Source: DATKAS01 sp963773315 (GTDB lineage: Bacteria > Actinomycetota > Acidimicrobiia > Acidimicrobiales > DATKAS01). From it: a stretch of DNA of 64,000 nucleotides. Below are positions 32,497-42,494 of the stretch, piece by piece. The stretch covers positions 1 through 64,000 of the forward strand of contig CAVZAF010000009.1 of the NCBI GenBank assembly GCA_963773315.1, written 5' to 3'. The first letter of the stretch is position 1. The number at the start of each line of letters is the position of its first letter. The translations under genes were made by a program, and so were the position numbers. The notes beneath the pieces were generated by a model. The model had not been told where the DNA came from, made no database searches, and saw only the letters and a program-made list of their open reading frames with translations.

Positions 32497-34762
32497 TCAG
32501 CTCGTCCGGCTGAGCGTCGCTCCAGATGCGCTCGGGCGTGAGGGGCGTCTCGAGGTGGCGGACGCCGAGGTGCGAGAGCGCGTCGATCACCGCGTTGTAG
32601 ACCGCCGGAATCGCGCCGATCGTGCCCGACTCGCCGACACCCTTTGCGCCGAGCGGGTTCGCGAACGTGGGCGTCTCCATGTGCACGACCTCGAAGGAGG
32701 GGAGCTCGGTCGCGGAGATCACGAGGTAGTCGGTGAAGTTCGTCGTCTGGGGCTGCCCGTCGTCCGAATAGCGCACGGCTTCGAACAGCGCCTGGGCGAC
32801 GCCCTGTGCGATCCCTCCGTGCACCTGCCCCTCGGCGAGGAGCGGGTTCAGGATCTTGCCGGCATCGTCCAGCGCCACGAGGCGCCGTCAGCCGAGTGTG
32901 GCCCGTCTCGGTGTCGACCTCGACGACGGCGAGGTGCGCGCCGAAGGGGAAGGTGGGCATCACCGGCGTGAAGTCGCACTCTGCTTGCAGCGCTTCACCG
33001 TCGGCCCCCGCCAGCTGTGCCCAGTCGACGACCTTGGCGGGTGTGCCCGCGACGTGGAACACGCCGCGCTCGGTATCGAGCACCACGTCGTCGGCCGCGC
33101 ACTCGAGCACGTCGGCCGCGCGCATGCGAGCGAGGTCGACGAGCGTTCCCGTCGCGGTGTCGATCGCCGCGCCCCCGATCTGCACCGACCGCGATCCGAC
33201 GGTGAGGCCGCCCGAACGCACCTGGTCGGTGTCGCCGTGGACGACCTCGATGTGCTCGATCGGCACACCGGTGCGCTCTGACACCACCATCGCCCAGGTG
33301 GTGTCGTGGCCCTGACCGAACGGCGTCGAACCGCTGCGCACGCGGATGCGCCCTCCGTCGAGCAGCTCGACGGCGCCGAATTCGCTGCCCGGCGCGCCTG
33401 CCGTGATCTCGACGTACACCGCGATCCCGATGCCGAGCGCGACGGGATCGTTCGCGGCCCGGCGTCGCGCCTGCTCTGCTCGCAGCGCGTCGTAGTCCGC
33501 CGCGGCCAGGACGCGCGCGAGCGCCTCTGGGTAGTCGCCGACGTCGTAGACGGTCCCGATGCCCGTCGTGTACCGGTCGGTGAACCGCGGGACCATGTTG
33601 CGGCGCCGCACCTCCGCTGGGTCCATCCCGATCTCCGCCGCGAAGCGATCGACCATTCGCTCGATCGCGACGGCGGCCTCGGGCCGGCCGGCCCCGCGGT
33701 AGGCAGTCGTCGACACCGTGTTCGTCACCACGCTGACGCCTTCGAACGACACGTTCGAGATCTCGTAGACGCCGGTGGCCATCCGCATCGTCATCATCGG
33801 CAGCACGGCGCCGATGAGCGGGAAGGCCCCGGCATCGGCGACGACGTCGAGGTGGTAGGCGGTGATGCTGACCGTCGCGGGTGCCGCCGAGCTTTGCTCG
33901 TTGCACCTGACCGCGACCGTGCGGCATCGCGACCATGTTCTCGGAGCGGGTCTCGGTCCACTTCACCGGGCGCCCGATGGCACGCGGGTAGAAGCCGATC
34001 ACGAGCTCTTCCGGATAGGTGCGCGACTTCGCGCCGAACCCCCCGCCGACGTCGGGCACGACGACGCGTACGTTGCGAGGGATCGAGCCCGTAGATGCCA
34101 GTGAGCAGGTCCCTGGTCGGGTGCGCACCCTGGCAGGCGGAGTAGTGGACGAGGCGGCCCTCGCCGGTCCAGTACGCAGCGCCCGACCGCGGCTCAATCG
34201 GCGCCGCGGTGAGGCGCTGGTTGACGATGCGCTCCTCGACGACGACCTCGCACTCGCTGAAGTCAGCCTGCTTGCTTGGCAGGCCACCGCTGCACGACGT
34301 TCGTGCCGGCATCGGGGAAGAGCAGCATCTCGTCGCGGAGGCTCTCCTCTGGATCGATGACGACAGGAAGCGGGGTCGTACTCGACGACCACGAGCTCGG
34401 CCGCGTCGGCGGCCTGGTAGCGGTCTTCGGCGACGACGGCGACCACGGGCTGGCCCGACGTAGCGCACCGTGCCGATCGCGACGAAAGGCCGGCGCATCG
34501 CCTCGGAGAAGCTCGGATTGACGTTCGGTGCGAGCCCGAGCTCGGCGAGGTCATCGCCGACGAACACTGCGACCACGCCCGGAGCTGACTTCGCGTCGTC
34601 GACGTCGATCGAGACGATCCGAGCGTGCGCTTCGGTCGACCGGACGTAGGTGAGCCACGCCGCGTGCTCGAGCTGGAGGTCATCGACGTACGTGCCTCCG
34701 ACGGTCAGCATCCGTGCGTCTTCGACCCGTTGCACGCGGTTGCCGAGGATGCTCGTGCCCAA
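32497..34762 (-). CDS. Molybdopterin-dependent hydroxylase large subunit (xanthine dehydrogenase/CoxL-like, form II), frameshifted
   Basis: The N-terminus ILGNRVQRVEDARMLTVGG, the segment VVPDVGGGFGAKSRTYPEELV, TAYRGAGRPEA, RSGSTPFGQGHDTTWAMVV and the active-site GAKGVGESGTIG identify the Mo-binding subunit of the xanthine oxidase/CO dehydrogenase group, about 760 residues. AYRGAGR is the form II pattern and not the Cys-containing loop of CO oxidisers, so an aldehyde or N-heterocycle hydroxylase is more likely. Start is a TTG with GGAGGG upstream. Frame changes occur near 34455, 34400, 34290, 34105, 33925, 33870 and 32890. The 3' end is uncertain: a stop near 32497 or a run to 32303 overlapping the VOC gene. 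FeS and FAD subunits are not in the window. Confidence 0.8.
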
Positions 34763-34839
34763 CGGTGTCCCTCCGCGGTCTTCCGTGGTTGACTACTGCC
34801 CGCCACTATGACAGCGAACCTGACACTCCCGCGCGCCCG

Positions 34840-35583
34840 ATGACCGACTCTTCCTCGACCAACGCGGAGCACCCCCGCCCCGTCGTCCTCACCGACGAGC
34901 TCAAGGCGCAGCTGAACAAGGTCTCGACCGCGACGCTCACGCAGCAGCTGCAGGGTCGAGGCATCCGCAATGCGTACCTGAGCGGCCTCAAGCCGGTCGT
35001 CGAGGGACAACGCATGGTGGGATACGCCCACACCCTTCGGTACGTGCCGGCTCGCGAGGACCTCACTGAGCTCACGAGAGGGCAGAACGCCCAGCGGCGC
35101 GCGATCGAGAGCCTCACTGAGGACGAGGTGCTGATCATGGATGCGCGTGGCGAACCCCACGCCGGCACGATCGGCGACATCTTCGTCATGCGATCGAAGC
35201 TCCTCGGCGCCGCCGGCGTGGTCACTGACGGAGCGCTGCGCGACACGCCGGCCATCCGCACGATCGGCTTGCCCGTCTACCACCAGTCGTCGCACGCGGC
35301 GACGTGGGGTCGCATGCACGTGCCGCTCGATCACCAGATCCCGATCGCATGCGCCGGCGTCACCGTCTTCCCCGGCGACATCCTCGTGGGCGACGGGGAG
35401 GGCGTCGTGGTGCTGCCCGCCGCGCTCGTCGAGGAGATCGCCGCCGCGTCGGTGAAGCAAGAGGTCGAGGAGGAATGGGCCCTCGAACGGGTGGCTGCGG
35501 GCGAGAGCACGATCGGCACGTTCCCGATCGGGAAGGATCGCCGCGCCGAGTTCGAAGCGTGGGCTGCCCAGCGCGAACACTGA
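34840..35583 (+). CDS. RraA-like / HMG-CHA aldolase-type protein
   Basis: This intact protein has 247 residues. The RraA fold motifs are visible: VSTATLTQQLQGRGIRN, DEVLIMDARGE, then GVVTDGALRDTPAI and FPGDILVGDGEGVVVLP. In catabolic operons the family members are 4-hydroxy-4-methyl-2-oxoglutarate/4-carboxy-4-hydroxy-2-oxoadipate aldolases, which yield pyruvate, or oxaloacetate decarboxylases. The protein is about 60-80 residues longer than E. coli RraA. It starts an operon with RidA, a ThDP enzyme and an HpaI-type aldolase, so an aldolase role is favoured. It is divergent from the Mo-hydroxylase gene with about 77 bp between the starts. Confidence 0.85.
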   Translation: MTDSSSTNAEHPRPVVLTDELKAQLNKVSTATLTQQLQGRGIRNAYLSGLKPVVEGQRMVGYAHTLRYVPAREDLTELTRGQNAQRRAIESLTEDEVLIMDARGEPHAGTIGDIFVMRSKLLGAAGVVTDGALRDTPAIRTIGLPVYHQSSHAATWGRMHVPLDHQIPIACAGVTVFPGDILVGDGEGVVVLPAALVEEIAAASVKQEVEEEWALERVAAGESTIGTFPIGKDRRAEFEAWAAQREH

Positions 35584-35602
35584 TTCCAGAGAGGGGTGCG
35601 TC

Positions 35603-35980
35603 ATGCCGCGACGTTCGATCGAGGCGAACAGCGTCCATCACGTCAACCCGATCCCCACCGCGTCGAGGGTCGGCCCGCTGCTCATGTCGAGCATCATCCC
35701 GCCCCGCAATCCCGGCGCCGACGACATGCCGGAGGAGCCGGAGGCGCAGCTCGCCAACCTGTTCCACCATGTCGGTGAGATGCTCGAGGTCGGGGGAGCG
35801 GGCTGGGAGCACATCGTGAAGATGACGTTCTTCGTGCCCGACCTGAAGCTCCGAGACGTGATCAACGCGCCGTGGGTCGAGCACTTCCCCGACGCGAACG
35901 CGCGCCCGGCCCGGCACACGCAGCTCGCGGCGGGAGGCGGCAAGTTCATCAGCTGCGACTTCGTGGCGTACGTCGAGTGA
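35603..35980 (+). CDS. RidA/YjgF/UK114 family protein
   Basis: The protein has 125 residues. The chorismate-mutase-like fold is recognisable from SSIIPPRN, the helix AQLANLFHHVGEMLEVGG and HIVKMTFFVPDLKLRD. RidA proteins deaminate reactive enamine/imine intermediates; the catabolic subgroup includes 2-aminomuconate deaminase. The usual acid arginine region appears shifted to NARPARHTQ. It is coupled to the following ThDP enzyme by a GTGA overlap. A role in removing nitrogen from a ring-cleavage product is my inference from this coupling and the amidase and Mo-hydroxylase nearby. Confidence 0.85.
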   Translation: MPRRSIEANSVHHVNPIPTASRVGPLLMSSIIPPRNPGADDMPEEPEAQLANLFHHVGEMLEVGGAGWEHIVKMTFFVPDLKLRDVINAPWVEHFPDANARPARHTQLAAGGGKFISCDFVAYVE

Positions 35981-37659
35981 CGGTCGACGCCGCGGCTGAC
36001 CAGGCGGCCCTGGCCGCTGTGCGCGAGCGCACCGGCGGCGAGCTCGTCGTCGAAGGGCTGCGGCGCTGGGGCGTCGACGTCGTCTTCGGGCTGCCCGGCG
36101 TGCAGCTCGACGGCATGTACGAGGGGTTCGCACTCGAGCCGTCGATCCGCGTGATCCACACGCGCCACGAGCAGGCGACGAGCTACATGGCCGACGGCTA
36201 CTCGCGCGTGACCGGGCGCGTCGGCGTGTGCGCGGTCGTGCCGGGGCCCGGCGTGCTGAACGCCGCTGCCGGGCTGGCGACCGCGTACGTGTGCGGCAGC
36301 CGCGTGCTCTGCGTCGTCGGGCAGGTGTCGACGGCCGACCTCGGCCGTGGCCGTGGCGTGCTTCATGAGATCCCAGACCAGCAGGCGATGCTGCGCGGCG
36401 TCATCGGGCGCTCCGAATACGCCACATGCCCCGAGGACATCCCTGGTCTCGTCGACGCGGTGTTCGCTGCGCTCGAGGGCAACGAGCGCCCGCGGCCACA
36501 TGCACTCGAGGTGGGCTGGGACACCATGCTCCGTCGTGCACCGGCGACCTGGGCAGACAAGCCCGATCTGCCCGGCCCGAAGCAGCCCGACCTCGCGCTG
36601 GTCGACGAAGCGGCCGGTGTGCTCACGAGCGCGAACCGCCCCGTGATCCTCGCGGGCGGTGGCGCGCTCGGCGGGGCGGCGACTCTCGTTGCGTTGGCGG
36701 AGCGCCTCGGTGCCCCTGTCGTCATGACGACCGAGGGCAAGGGCGCGATCCCCGCGAGCCATCCGCTCGCGCTGCCGCTGCTCGCGGTTCCGCCGTTGTT
36801 CGACGAGGCCGACGTCGTGCTGATCCTCGGCTCACGAGCGCATCTGTCGCGGGGACCGCTCGCGGTGCCGCCAAACGTCGCCGTGATCCGCATCGACATC
36901 GATCCGGGCGAGCTCGACCAGAGCGTGAAGCCCTCGATCGCGATCGAGGCCGACGCGCACGAGGCAGCGGTCGCGCTGCTCGAAGCCCTAGAGGCGGGCA
37001 CGCCACCCGCGGCGGGCGTGGTGGCGGCACGTACGGATGCGACACGAGCGCTCGGCGCACGGCTCCGTGACGGCCTCGCGGCGCGGTTCCCAGACCTCGC
37101 ATCGTGCTGTGAGCAGCTGCGCGCCGCGATCCCGGAAGACGGCGTGCTCGTCGACGAGATGACTCAGGTCGGGTACTACGCGCGGAACGGCTATCCCGTC
37201 GAGGGGCCCGGCCAGTACCTCGGCTCGGGGTACCAGGGCACGCTCGGCTTCGGGTTCCCCACCGGGCTCGGTGCCAAGGTCGGCGTCGGGCGACCGCGTG
37301 GTCGTCTCGATCAGTGGCGACGGCGGCTTCCTTTACGGCTCGGGTGACCTCGCGACGGCGACACAACACGACATCGCTCTCGTCGCGGTCGTGTTCCGCG
37401 ACGACGCGTACGGCAACGTGCTGCGCATGCAGCAGGAGAGCACGGGCCATGAGATCGCTTCCCGGTTGAAGAACCCCGATCTCGTGAAGCTCGCCGAGAG
37501 CTTCGGCGTCGCGGGCCACCTGCGTCGACGATCTCGGCGATCTCCGAGCAGACCATCGAGCGCGCGATCGAGGCCGGCGGTCCCGCCCTCGTCGACGTGC
37601 CCATCGGCCCGCAGCCGGACCTCTGGGGGCTGCTGACACTCCGCGAGAGGTTGGTGTGA
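35977..37659 (+). CDS. Thiamine-diphosphate enzyme, acetolactate synthase-like, frameshifted at 3' third
   Basis: The protein has about 560 residues. The Pyr domain has VVFGLPGVQLDGMYEG and IHTRHEQATSYMADGYSRVTG, with the catalytic glutamate. The middle domain has PVILAGGGALGGA, and the PP domain has SGDGGFLYGSGDL and DDAYGN, the GDG-N thiamine motif. Frame changes lie near 37290 (extra/missing base after VGVG) and near 37520. It ends ERLV at 37657-37659. Family members are acetolactate synthases, benzoylformate decarboxylases, oxalyl-CoA decarboxylases and sulfoacetaldehyde acetyltransferases. The neighbours suggest decarboxylation or C-C cleavage of a 2-oxo acid rather than branched-chain amino acid synthesis. 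It overlaps the next ATG by one base. Confidence 0.82.
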
Positions 37660-38420
37660 TGCAGTCGTTGAAGACCATCTGGGCCGAGGGTCGTACCGCG
37701 CTCGGGGCGTGGCTCTCGCTGCGCGACCCGCTCGTCGCCGAGGTCGCCGGGTCGGCGGGGTTCGACTACGTCTGCATCGACATGCAGCACGGCTTGTCCG
37801 ACCTCGCGCAGACGATGGTCGCGTTGCACGCGATGGCGGGCGGCCCGGCAGTGCCGGTGGTGCGCGTGCCGTGGAACGAACCGGGGATCATCGGGAGGGT
37901 GCTCGATGCGGGCGCGCTCGGCGTGATCATCCCGATGGTCAACACCCCGGACGACGCGAGGCGCGCGGTCGAGGCCTGCCGCTACGCGCCGGCGGGTGCT
38001 CGGAGCTTCGGGCCTCTCACTGCCGGTGCCCGCTACGGCGGCGGCTACGCAACCGCCGCGAACGACACCGTCGCGTGCATCCCCATGATCGAGACCCGCG
38101 GCGCGGTCGAGAGCGTCGACGACATCCTCGACGGTGCCGGGCATCGACGCGGTCTACATCGGTCCCGCCGACCTGTCGCTCACCTACGGGCTTCCGCCCG
38201 GGCTCGACAACCCGGCCGATGACTTCCAGACCGCGTTGAAGACGATGGTCGCCGCCTGCGACGCGTCACGGCGTCGTGCCGGGCATCCACTCGCACGCGT
38301 CGCTCGCCGGTCTTCGCCACGGCGGGCGGATTCCGCATGATCACGGTCTCGTCCGACTCGACGGTCGTCATGCAGGGCCTGCGTGGTGAGGTGAAGGCGG
38401 CGCGAGCAGCGACCTCCTAG
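37659..38420 (+). CDS. HpcH/HpaI-type class II pyruvate aldolase, frameshifted
   Basis: The protein has about 253 residues. The barrel motifs are ALGAWLSLRDPLVAEVAGSAGFDYVCIDMQHG, the metal-binding IPMIETRGAVE and AVYIGPADLSLTYGLPPG, which carries the second metal ligand. These aldolases split 4-hydroxy-2-oxo acids to pyruvate and an aldehyde, the final step of meta-cleavage routes such as homoprotocatechuate degradation. Frame changes lie near 38130 and 38270, and near 38325. The stop is at 38418-38420, where a luciferase-like gene ends on the other strand. Coupling with the ThDP enzyme upstream indicates a lower pathway for the ring-cleavage product. Confidence 0.83.
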
Positions 38421-39296
38421 CCATCACCTCGCGCCACCTGATCGCGGCGGCGAGGTGCTCGGCCGGGGTCTCGTAGCCGCCACCGGCGGTCATCACCCGC
38501 AGGTGCGTCGCGCCGAGCGCTTCGTACTCCGTGCGCGAGGTCGACCCACTTCTGCGGATCGTCGTCGCGCTGCACACGGATCGCGCAATCGATGCTGATC
38601 GACGCCGGATCGCGTCCGGCTTCGGTCGCGTACCCGTGCAGCCGCGCGATCGCATCGGCGAGATCGGGACCGGGTGGGTACTGCGGCAGCCACCCGTCGG
38701 CCATGCGCCCGGTGCGTCGCAGCACCTTCTCGACGATCTTGCCGAACCACGCGCCCATCCAGATCGGGATCGGCCGTTGCACGGGCATCGGGTTGAGGCC
38801 CATGCGATCGAGGTGGTGCCACTCGCCCGTCGAACGTGACGAGCTCCTCGGTCCAGAGCCGCCGCAGCACCTCGATCTGCTCCTCGACTCGGGCGCCGCG
38901 GTTCGTGAAGTCCTCGTTGAGGGCCTCGTACTCCATCCAGTTGCGGCCGACGCCGACGCCGAGGACGAAGACGTCCGCCGGTGAGCAGGTCGAGCTCGGC
39001 GCACTGCTTGGCGACGAGGACGGTCTGACGCTGCGGGAGGATGAGGATGCCGGTGATCAGCTCGATGCGTTCGGTGACCGCGCCCAGGTACCCGAACAAG
39101 CACGAAGGGCTCGTGGTACCGCACGTCGTAGGTGTGCACCTTCTCGCCGGTCAGACGATCGGGATGGCCGCCGATGACGTGCTCGGCGGCGACGAGGTGG
39201 TCGAAGCCGGCGCCTTCGATCGACTGCGCGAAGTCCTTGAAGAACCCCGGGTCGTCGCCCGATGTCGGGATGGCTGAACGTGACGCCGTAGCGCAT
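38368..39296 (-). CDS. Luciferase-like F420-dependent oxidoreductase, frameshifted
   Basis: The chain is about 310 residues and reads MRYGVTFSHPDIG, DFAQSIEGAGFDHLVAAEHV, then VTERIELITGILILPQRQTVLVAKQ, LGVGVGRNWMEYEAL, IPIWMGAWFGKIVEKVLRR and GRMADGWLPQY. This order defines the LLM-class F420-dependent oxidoreductases. Frame changes occur near 39265, 39095, 38975, 38825 and 38540. The 3' end runs in this frame to 38368 and overlaps the aldolase gene on the other strand; an alternative end at the CTAG of 38417-38420 would fit a last frame correction. It follows the MhpD-type hydratase gene by about 14 bp. Substrate unknown. Confidence 0.78.
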
Positions 39297-39309
39297 CGTC
39301 TCGGCGCTC

Positions 39310-40101
39310 CTACTCCGCCTTGAAGGTGACCTCGCCCAATGTGTCGAAGAGCGCCGACGACCGAGTCGCCGGGGTTGAACGGGATCGCCTTGATGAACGA
39401 ACCCGACAGCAGCACGTGCCCGGCTTCGAGCTCGACGCCGTATTCGTGGAGCTTGTTCGCGAGCCATGCGATCGCGTTGATGGGATTGCCCATCACGGCC
39501 GACGCGACGCCGCTCTCCTCGATGGTCCCGTTGATCGAGAGTGAGGCGCCGATGCGTCGGATGTCGACGTCGGTGCAAGCTTCATCGGGCGGCCACCGAG
39601 CACGACGAGCCCGCACGCGGCGGCATCGGAGATGCTGTCGACGAGGGGCGTCGGCCCCCGACCCTGCTGGCGCGTGTCGACGATCTCGATGCACGGCAGC
39701 ACGAAGTCGGTGGCCCGGATGACGTCGGCTGCCGTCGCGCTCGGCCCGGTCAGCGCCGTCGCGAGCACGAACGCGATCTCGACCTCGACGAGCGGGCGGT
39801 TCATTCGGCTGCGGGGCACGGTGCTGCCCTCGTACACGAACCAGTTGTCGAACATGGTGCCGTAGTCGGGCTCGGTGGCACCGAGGATCGATCGCATCGC
39901 CTTCGACGTGAGACCGATCTTGTGGCCCTTGATCGTGCGACCGGCCTTGAGCTTGAGGTCGGTGACGGCCTGCGAGATCCGGTAGGCGTCTTCGACGTCG
40001 GCGTCGGGAAACTTCTCGGACGTCGGCGCGGTCGGCTCGTTCGAGAGCTCGGCGTCGTACAGCGCCTTGGCGGCCTGGTTCACCTGCTTGGCTGTGAGCA
40101 C
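39310..40101 (-). CDS. 2-keto-4-pentenoate hydratase / 4-oxalocrotonate decarboxylase family (MhpD/DmpH), frameshifted
   Basis: The protein has about 260 residues in the FAH-fold hydratase family. It shows GHKIGLTSKAMRSILGATEPDYG, LVEVEIAFVLATALTGPS with the acidic metal ligands, then GGRPMKLA and AIAWLANKLHEYGVELEAGHVLLSGSFIKAI, ending LGEVTFKAE. The substrate would be 2-hydroxypenta-2,4-dienoate or 2-oxohex-3-enedioate; sequence alone cannot separate the two. Frame changes lie near 39575 and 39355. The GTG at 40101 starts 19 bp from the divergent esterase ATG, so both mRNAs would be nearly leaderless or their promoters overlap. Together with the HpaI-type aldolase it completes a meta-cleavage lower pathway. 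Confidence 0.83.
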
Positions 40102-40120
40102 CGCCGTACTGTGGCAGCCC

Positions 40121-40908
40121 ATGCTCGATCTCGACAAGGCCATCGTGTTCGCAGAGCGAGAAGGCTTCCGCGCGCTCGAGCTCGACCTCTACCGCGACTT
40201 GGGGTCGAGCGCGGCCTCTGCACCGCTGATCGTGTTCGTGCACGGGGGCGGGTGGCGGGTCGGGCACCGTCGAGCGCCGCGCGAGACCCGGGACTGGAGC
40301 GACGGCTTCTTCGAGCGGCTCTGCGCCGCCGGTTTCGTCGTCGCGGCAGTGAGCTACCGCTTCAGTGGTGAGGCGAAGTTCCCGGCGCAGCTCGACGACG
40401 TGGTCGACGCGGTGCGTTGGTTGCACGACCACGCAGCCGAGGTCGGCATCGACCCCGAGCGGACGTACCTCTGGGGAGCATCGGCGGGCGGCACGCTCGC
40501 GGCGCTTGCCGCGCTCGTGCCGATGGCGCCTCGCGTGCGCGCCGCCGTCATCTGGTACGCGGTGAGCGACTTCCTCGCGCTCGACCTCGAGGCGACCGAC
40601 AGCTTCGAGGCGCACCTCTTCGGAGGTCCGATCGGCGAGCACGTCGAACTCGCCCGCACCGCGAGCGCCGTCTCGCACGTGCGACCGGACGCGCCACCGA
40701 TCCTCATCCAGCACGGCGAAGCCGACACGTGGGTGCCGTTCGACCAGGCACTGCGCTTGGAGAAGGCGATCTGCAAGGTGCCGGCGCTCCGGTCGAGCTC
40801 GATGCGATCCCGGGTGCCGACCACTTCTTCGGCGGCGCTTCCGACGTAGAGCTGATCTTCGAGCGGGCGCTCGCGTTCCTGCGACGCGCAGATTCCGAGC
40901 TCGCATGA
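40121..40908 (+). CDS. Alpha/beta hydrolase (HSL/carboxylesterase type), one frameshift
   Basis: The protein has about 261 residues. HGGGWR is the oxyanion motif near residue 42, WGASAGGTLAAL carries the nucleophile, HGEADTWVPFDQ the catalytic acid and PGADHFFGG the histidine. The frame changes near 40790, where CCGGCGC lacks one G needed for PGAPVELDA, a G-run deletion. It ends ADSELA at 40908. Family members hydrolyse short acyl or aryl esters. Its stop overlaps the ATG of the carboxyltransferase gene (ATGA), suggesting linked metabolism of an acyl substrate. Confidence 0.82.
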
Positions 40909-42483
40909 GCTGGGAGCCCGAGCTCGACGAGCTGCGTCGCCGCACCGAGATGGCGCAAGGCGATGGGCGGTCCCGAGAAGGTCGCCCGCCAGCACGAGTT
41001 CGGCAAGCTCACGGTGCGCGAGCGCGTCGAGCGCATCGTCGACGCCGGCATCGTTCGACGAGATCGGCACGGTCGCCGGGGTCGGCCAGTACGACGAGGC
41101 GGGGGAGCTGCATCGGCTTCACGCCGTCCAACTTCGTGTTCGGCGTCGGCGGCGGTCGACGGCCGGCCGGTCATCGTCTCGGGCGACGACTTCACCGTGC
41201 GCGGCGGCTCGGCCGACGCGTCGATCGGCGCCAAGCGCAACCATGCCGAGGGCCTCGCGCTCGAGCTGCGGCTGCCCCACATCCGCCTCGTCGACGGCAT
41301 GGGCGGTGGCGGTTCGGTGAAGACGATCGAGCAGATCGGACGCACGCCGATCTCGCAGATGCGGGGCTGGGACGTCGTCCTCGCGCACCTCGCGGTCGCC
41401 CCGTCGGTGTCGCTCGCACTCGGCTCGGTGGCGGGCATCGGCGCCGCCCGCGTCGCGACGAGCCACTACTCGGTGATCGTGAAGGACACCGCGCAGATGA
41501 TGATCGCCGGGCCCTGCCCTGGTCGACTTCGCGATGCCGGGGCCGCACCACGACAAGAACGAGCTCGGCGGCAGCCACGTGCACGTCACGAACGGCGCCA
41601 TCGACGACGAGGCCGAGTCCGAGGACGAAGCGTTCGCGCATGGCTCGCCGCTTCCTCTCGTACCTGCCGACGCTCGGTTGACGAGCTGCCGCCCCGTGCA
41701 GACAGCGACGACGATCCCCAGCGCAGGGAAGACGCGCTGCTGTCGATCGTGCCGCGCAACCCGCGCCACGTCTACAAGATGCGCGTCGATCATCGATGCG
41801 GTCGTCGATCGCGACGCCGACGGCACGTCGTCGTTCTTCGAGATCGGGCGGCAGTGGGGCAAGTCGATCATCGGCGGCCTCGCCCGCTTCGACGGCTGGC
41901 CCGTCGCCCTGTTCGCCGAGGACCCGTACATCTACGGCGGCGCGTGGACGGCGTCGTCGTCGCAGAAGGTCACGCGCCTCATCGACCTCGCGAGCACGTT
42001 CCACCTGCCCGCTCGTCCACCTCGTCGACTGCCCGGGCTTCCTCATCGGGCTGCAGGCCGAGCAAGAGGGCACGATCCGTCACGGGTCGCGGGCGCTGGC
42101 CGCGCTCGGCGAGAGCCCGTCGCCCGTACTGCTCGGTGGTCATCCGCAAGGCGTTCGGCGTCGCGGGCGCTGCGAACTGGCGGCCCGGCAGCTTCCACTA
42201 CCGGTGTGCGTGGCCGTCGGGCGACTGGGGCTCGCTGCCGATCGAGGGCGGCATCGAGGTGGCCTACAAGGCCGAGCTCGCCGAGGCCGAAGACCGCGAC
42301 GCGCATCTCGCGGCGATCCGGGCTCGCCTCGACCGAGTGCGCTCACCGTTCCGAAGCGCCGAGGCGTTCGACATCGAGGACATCATCGACCCGCGTGACA
42401 CCCGCCCGCTGCTGTGCCGGTGGGCCGACCTCGTCGCGCGCGTTCGGCGACCAGGACCGGGCCCGGTTCGCTTCCGCCCGTGA
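40905..42483 (+). CDS. Acyl-CoA carboxylase carboxyltransferase subunit (PccB/AccD-like), frameshifted
   Basis: The chain is about 520 residues in the crotonase-like carboxyltransferase fold. The N-domain has EFGKLTVRERVERIVDAG, FVFGVGAVDGRPVIVSGDDFTVRGGSADASIGAKR and VDGMGGGGSVKTIEQ. The C-domain has GGAWTASSSQKVTRLIDLA, VDCPGFLIG and KAFGVAGAANW. It would transfer CO2 from biotin to an acyl-CoA, or act in reverse. No biotin carboxylase or biotin carrier gene is in the window. Frame changes occur near 40960, 41055, 41150, 41515, 41640, 41690, 41795, 42010 and 42130. The C-terminal end is uncertain; 42483 is the stop in the last good frame. It is coupled to the esterase before it. Confidence 0.76.
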
Positions 42484-42494
42484 CGAGCGCGTAG

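Noticed and set aside
34762..34840. A CO-dehydrogenase (carbon monoxide oxidation) locus
   Set aside because: The loop is AYRGAGR, not the Cys-containing form I motif, and the small and medium subunits are missing.
38417..40945. An 842-codon minus-strand frame over three genes
   Set aside because: It follows none of the conserved proteins along its length and only catches pieces of two real genes through their frame changes.
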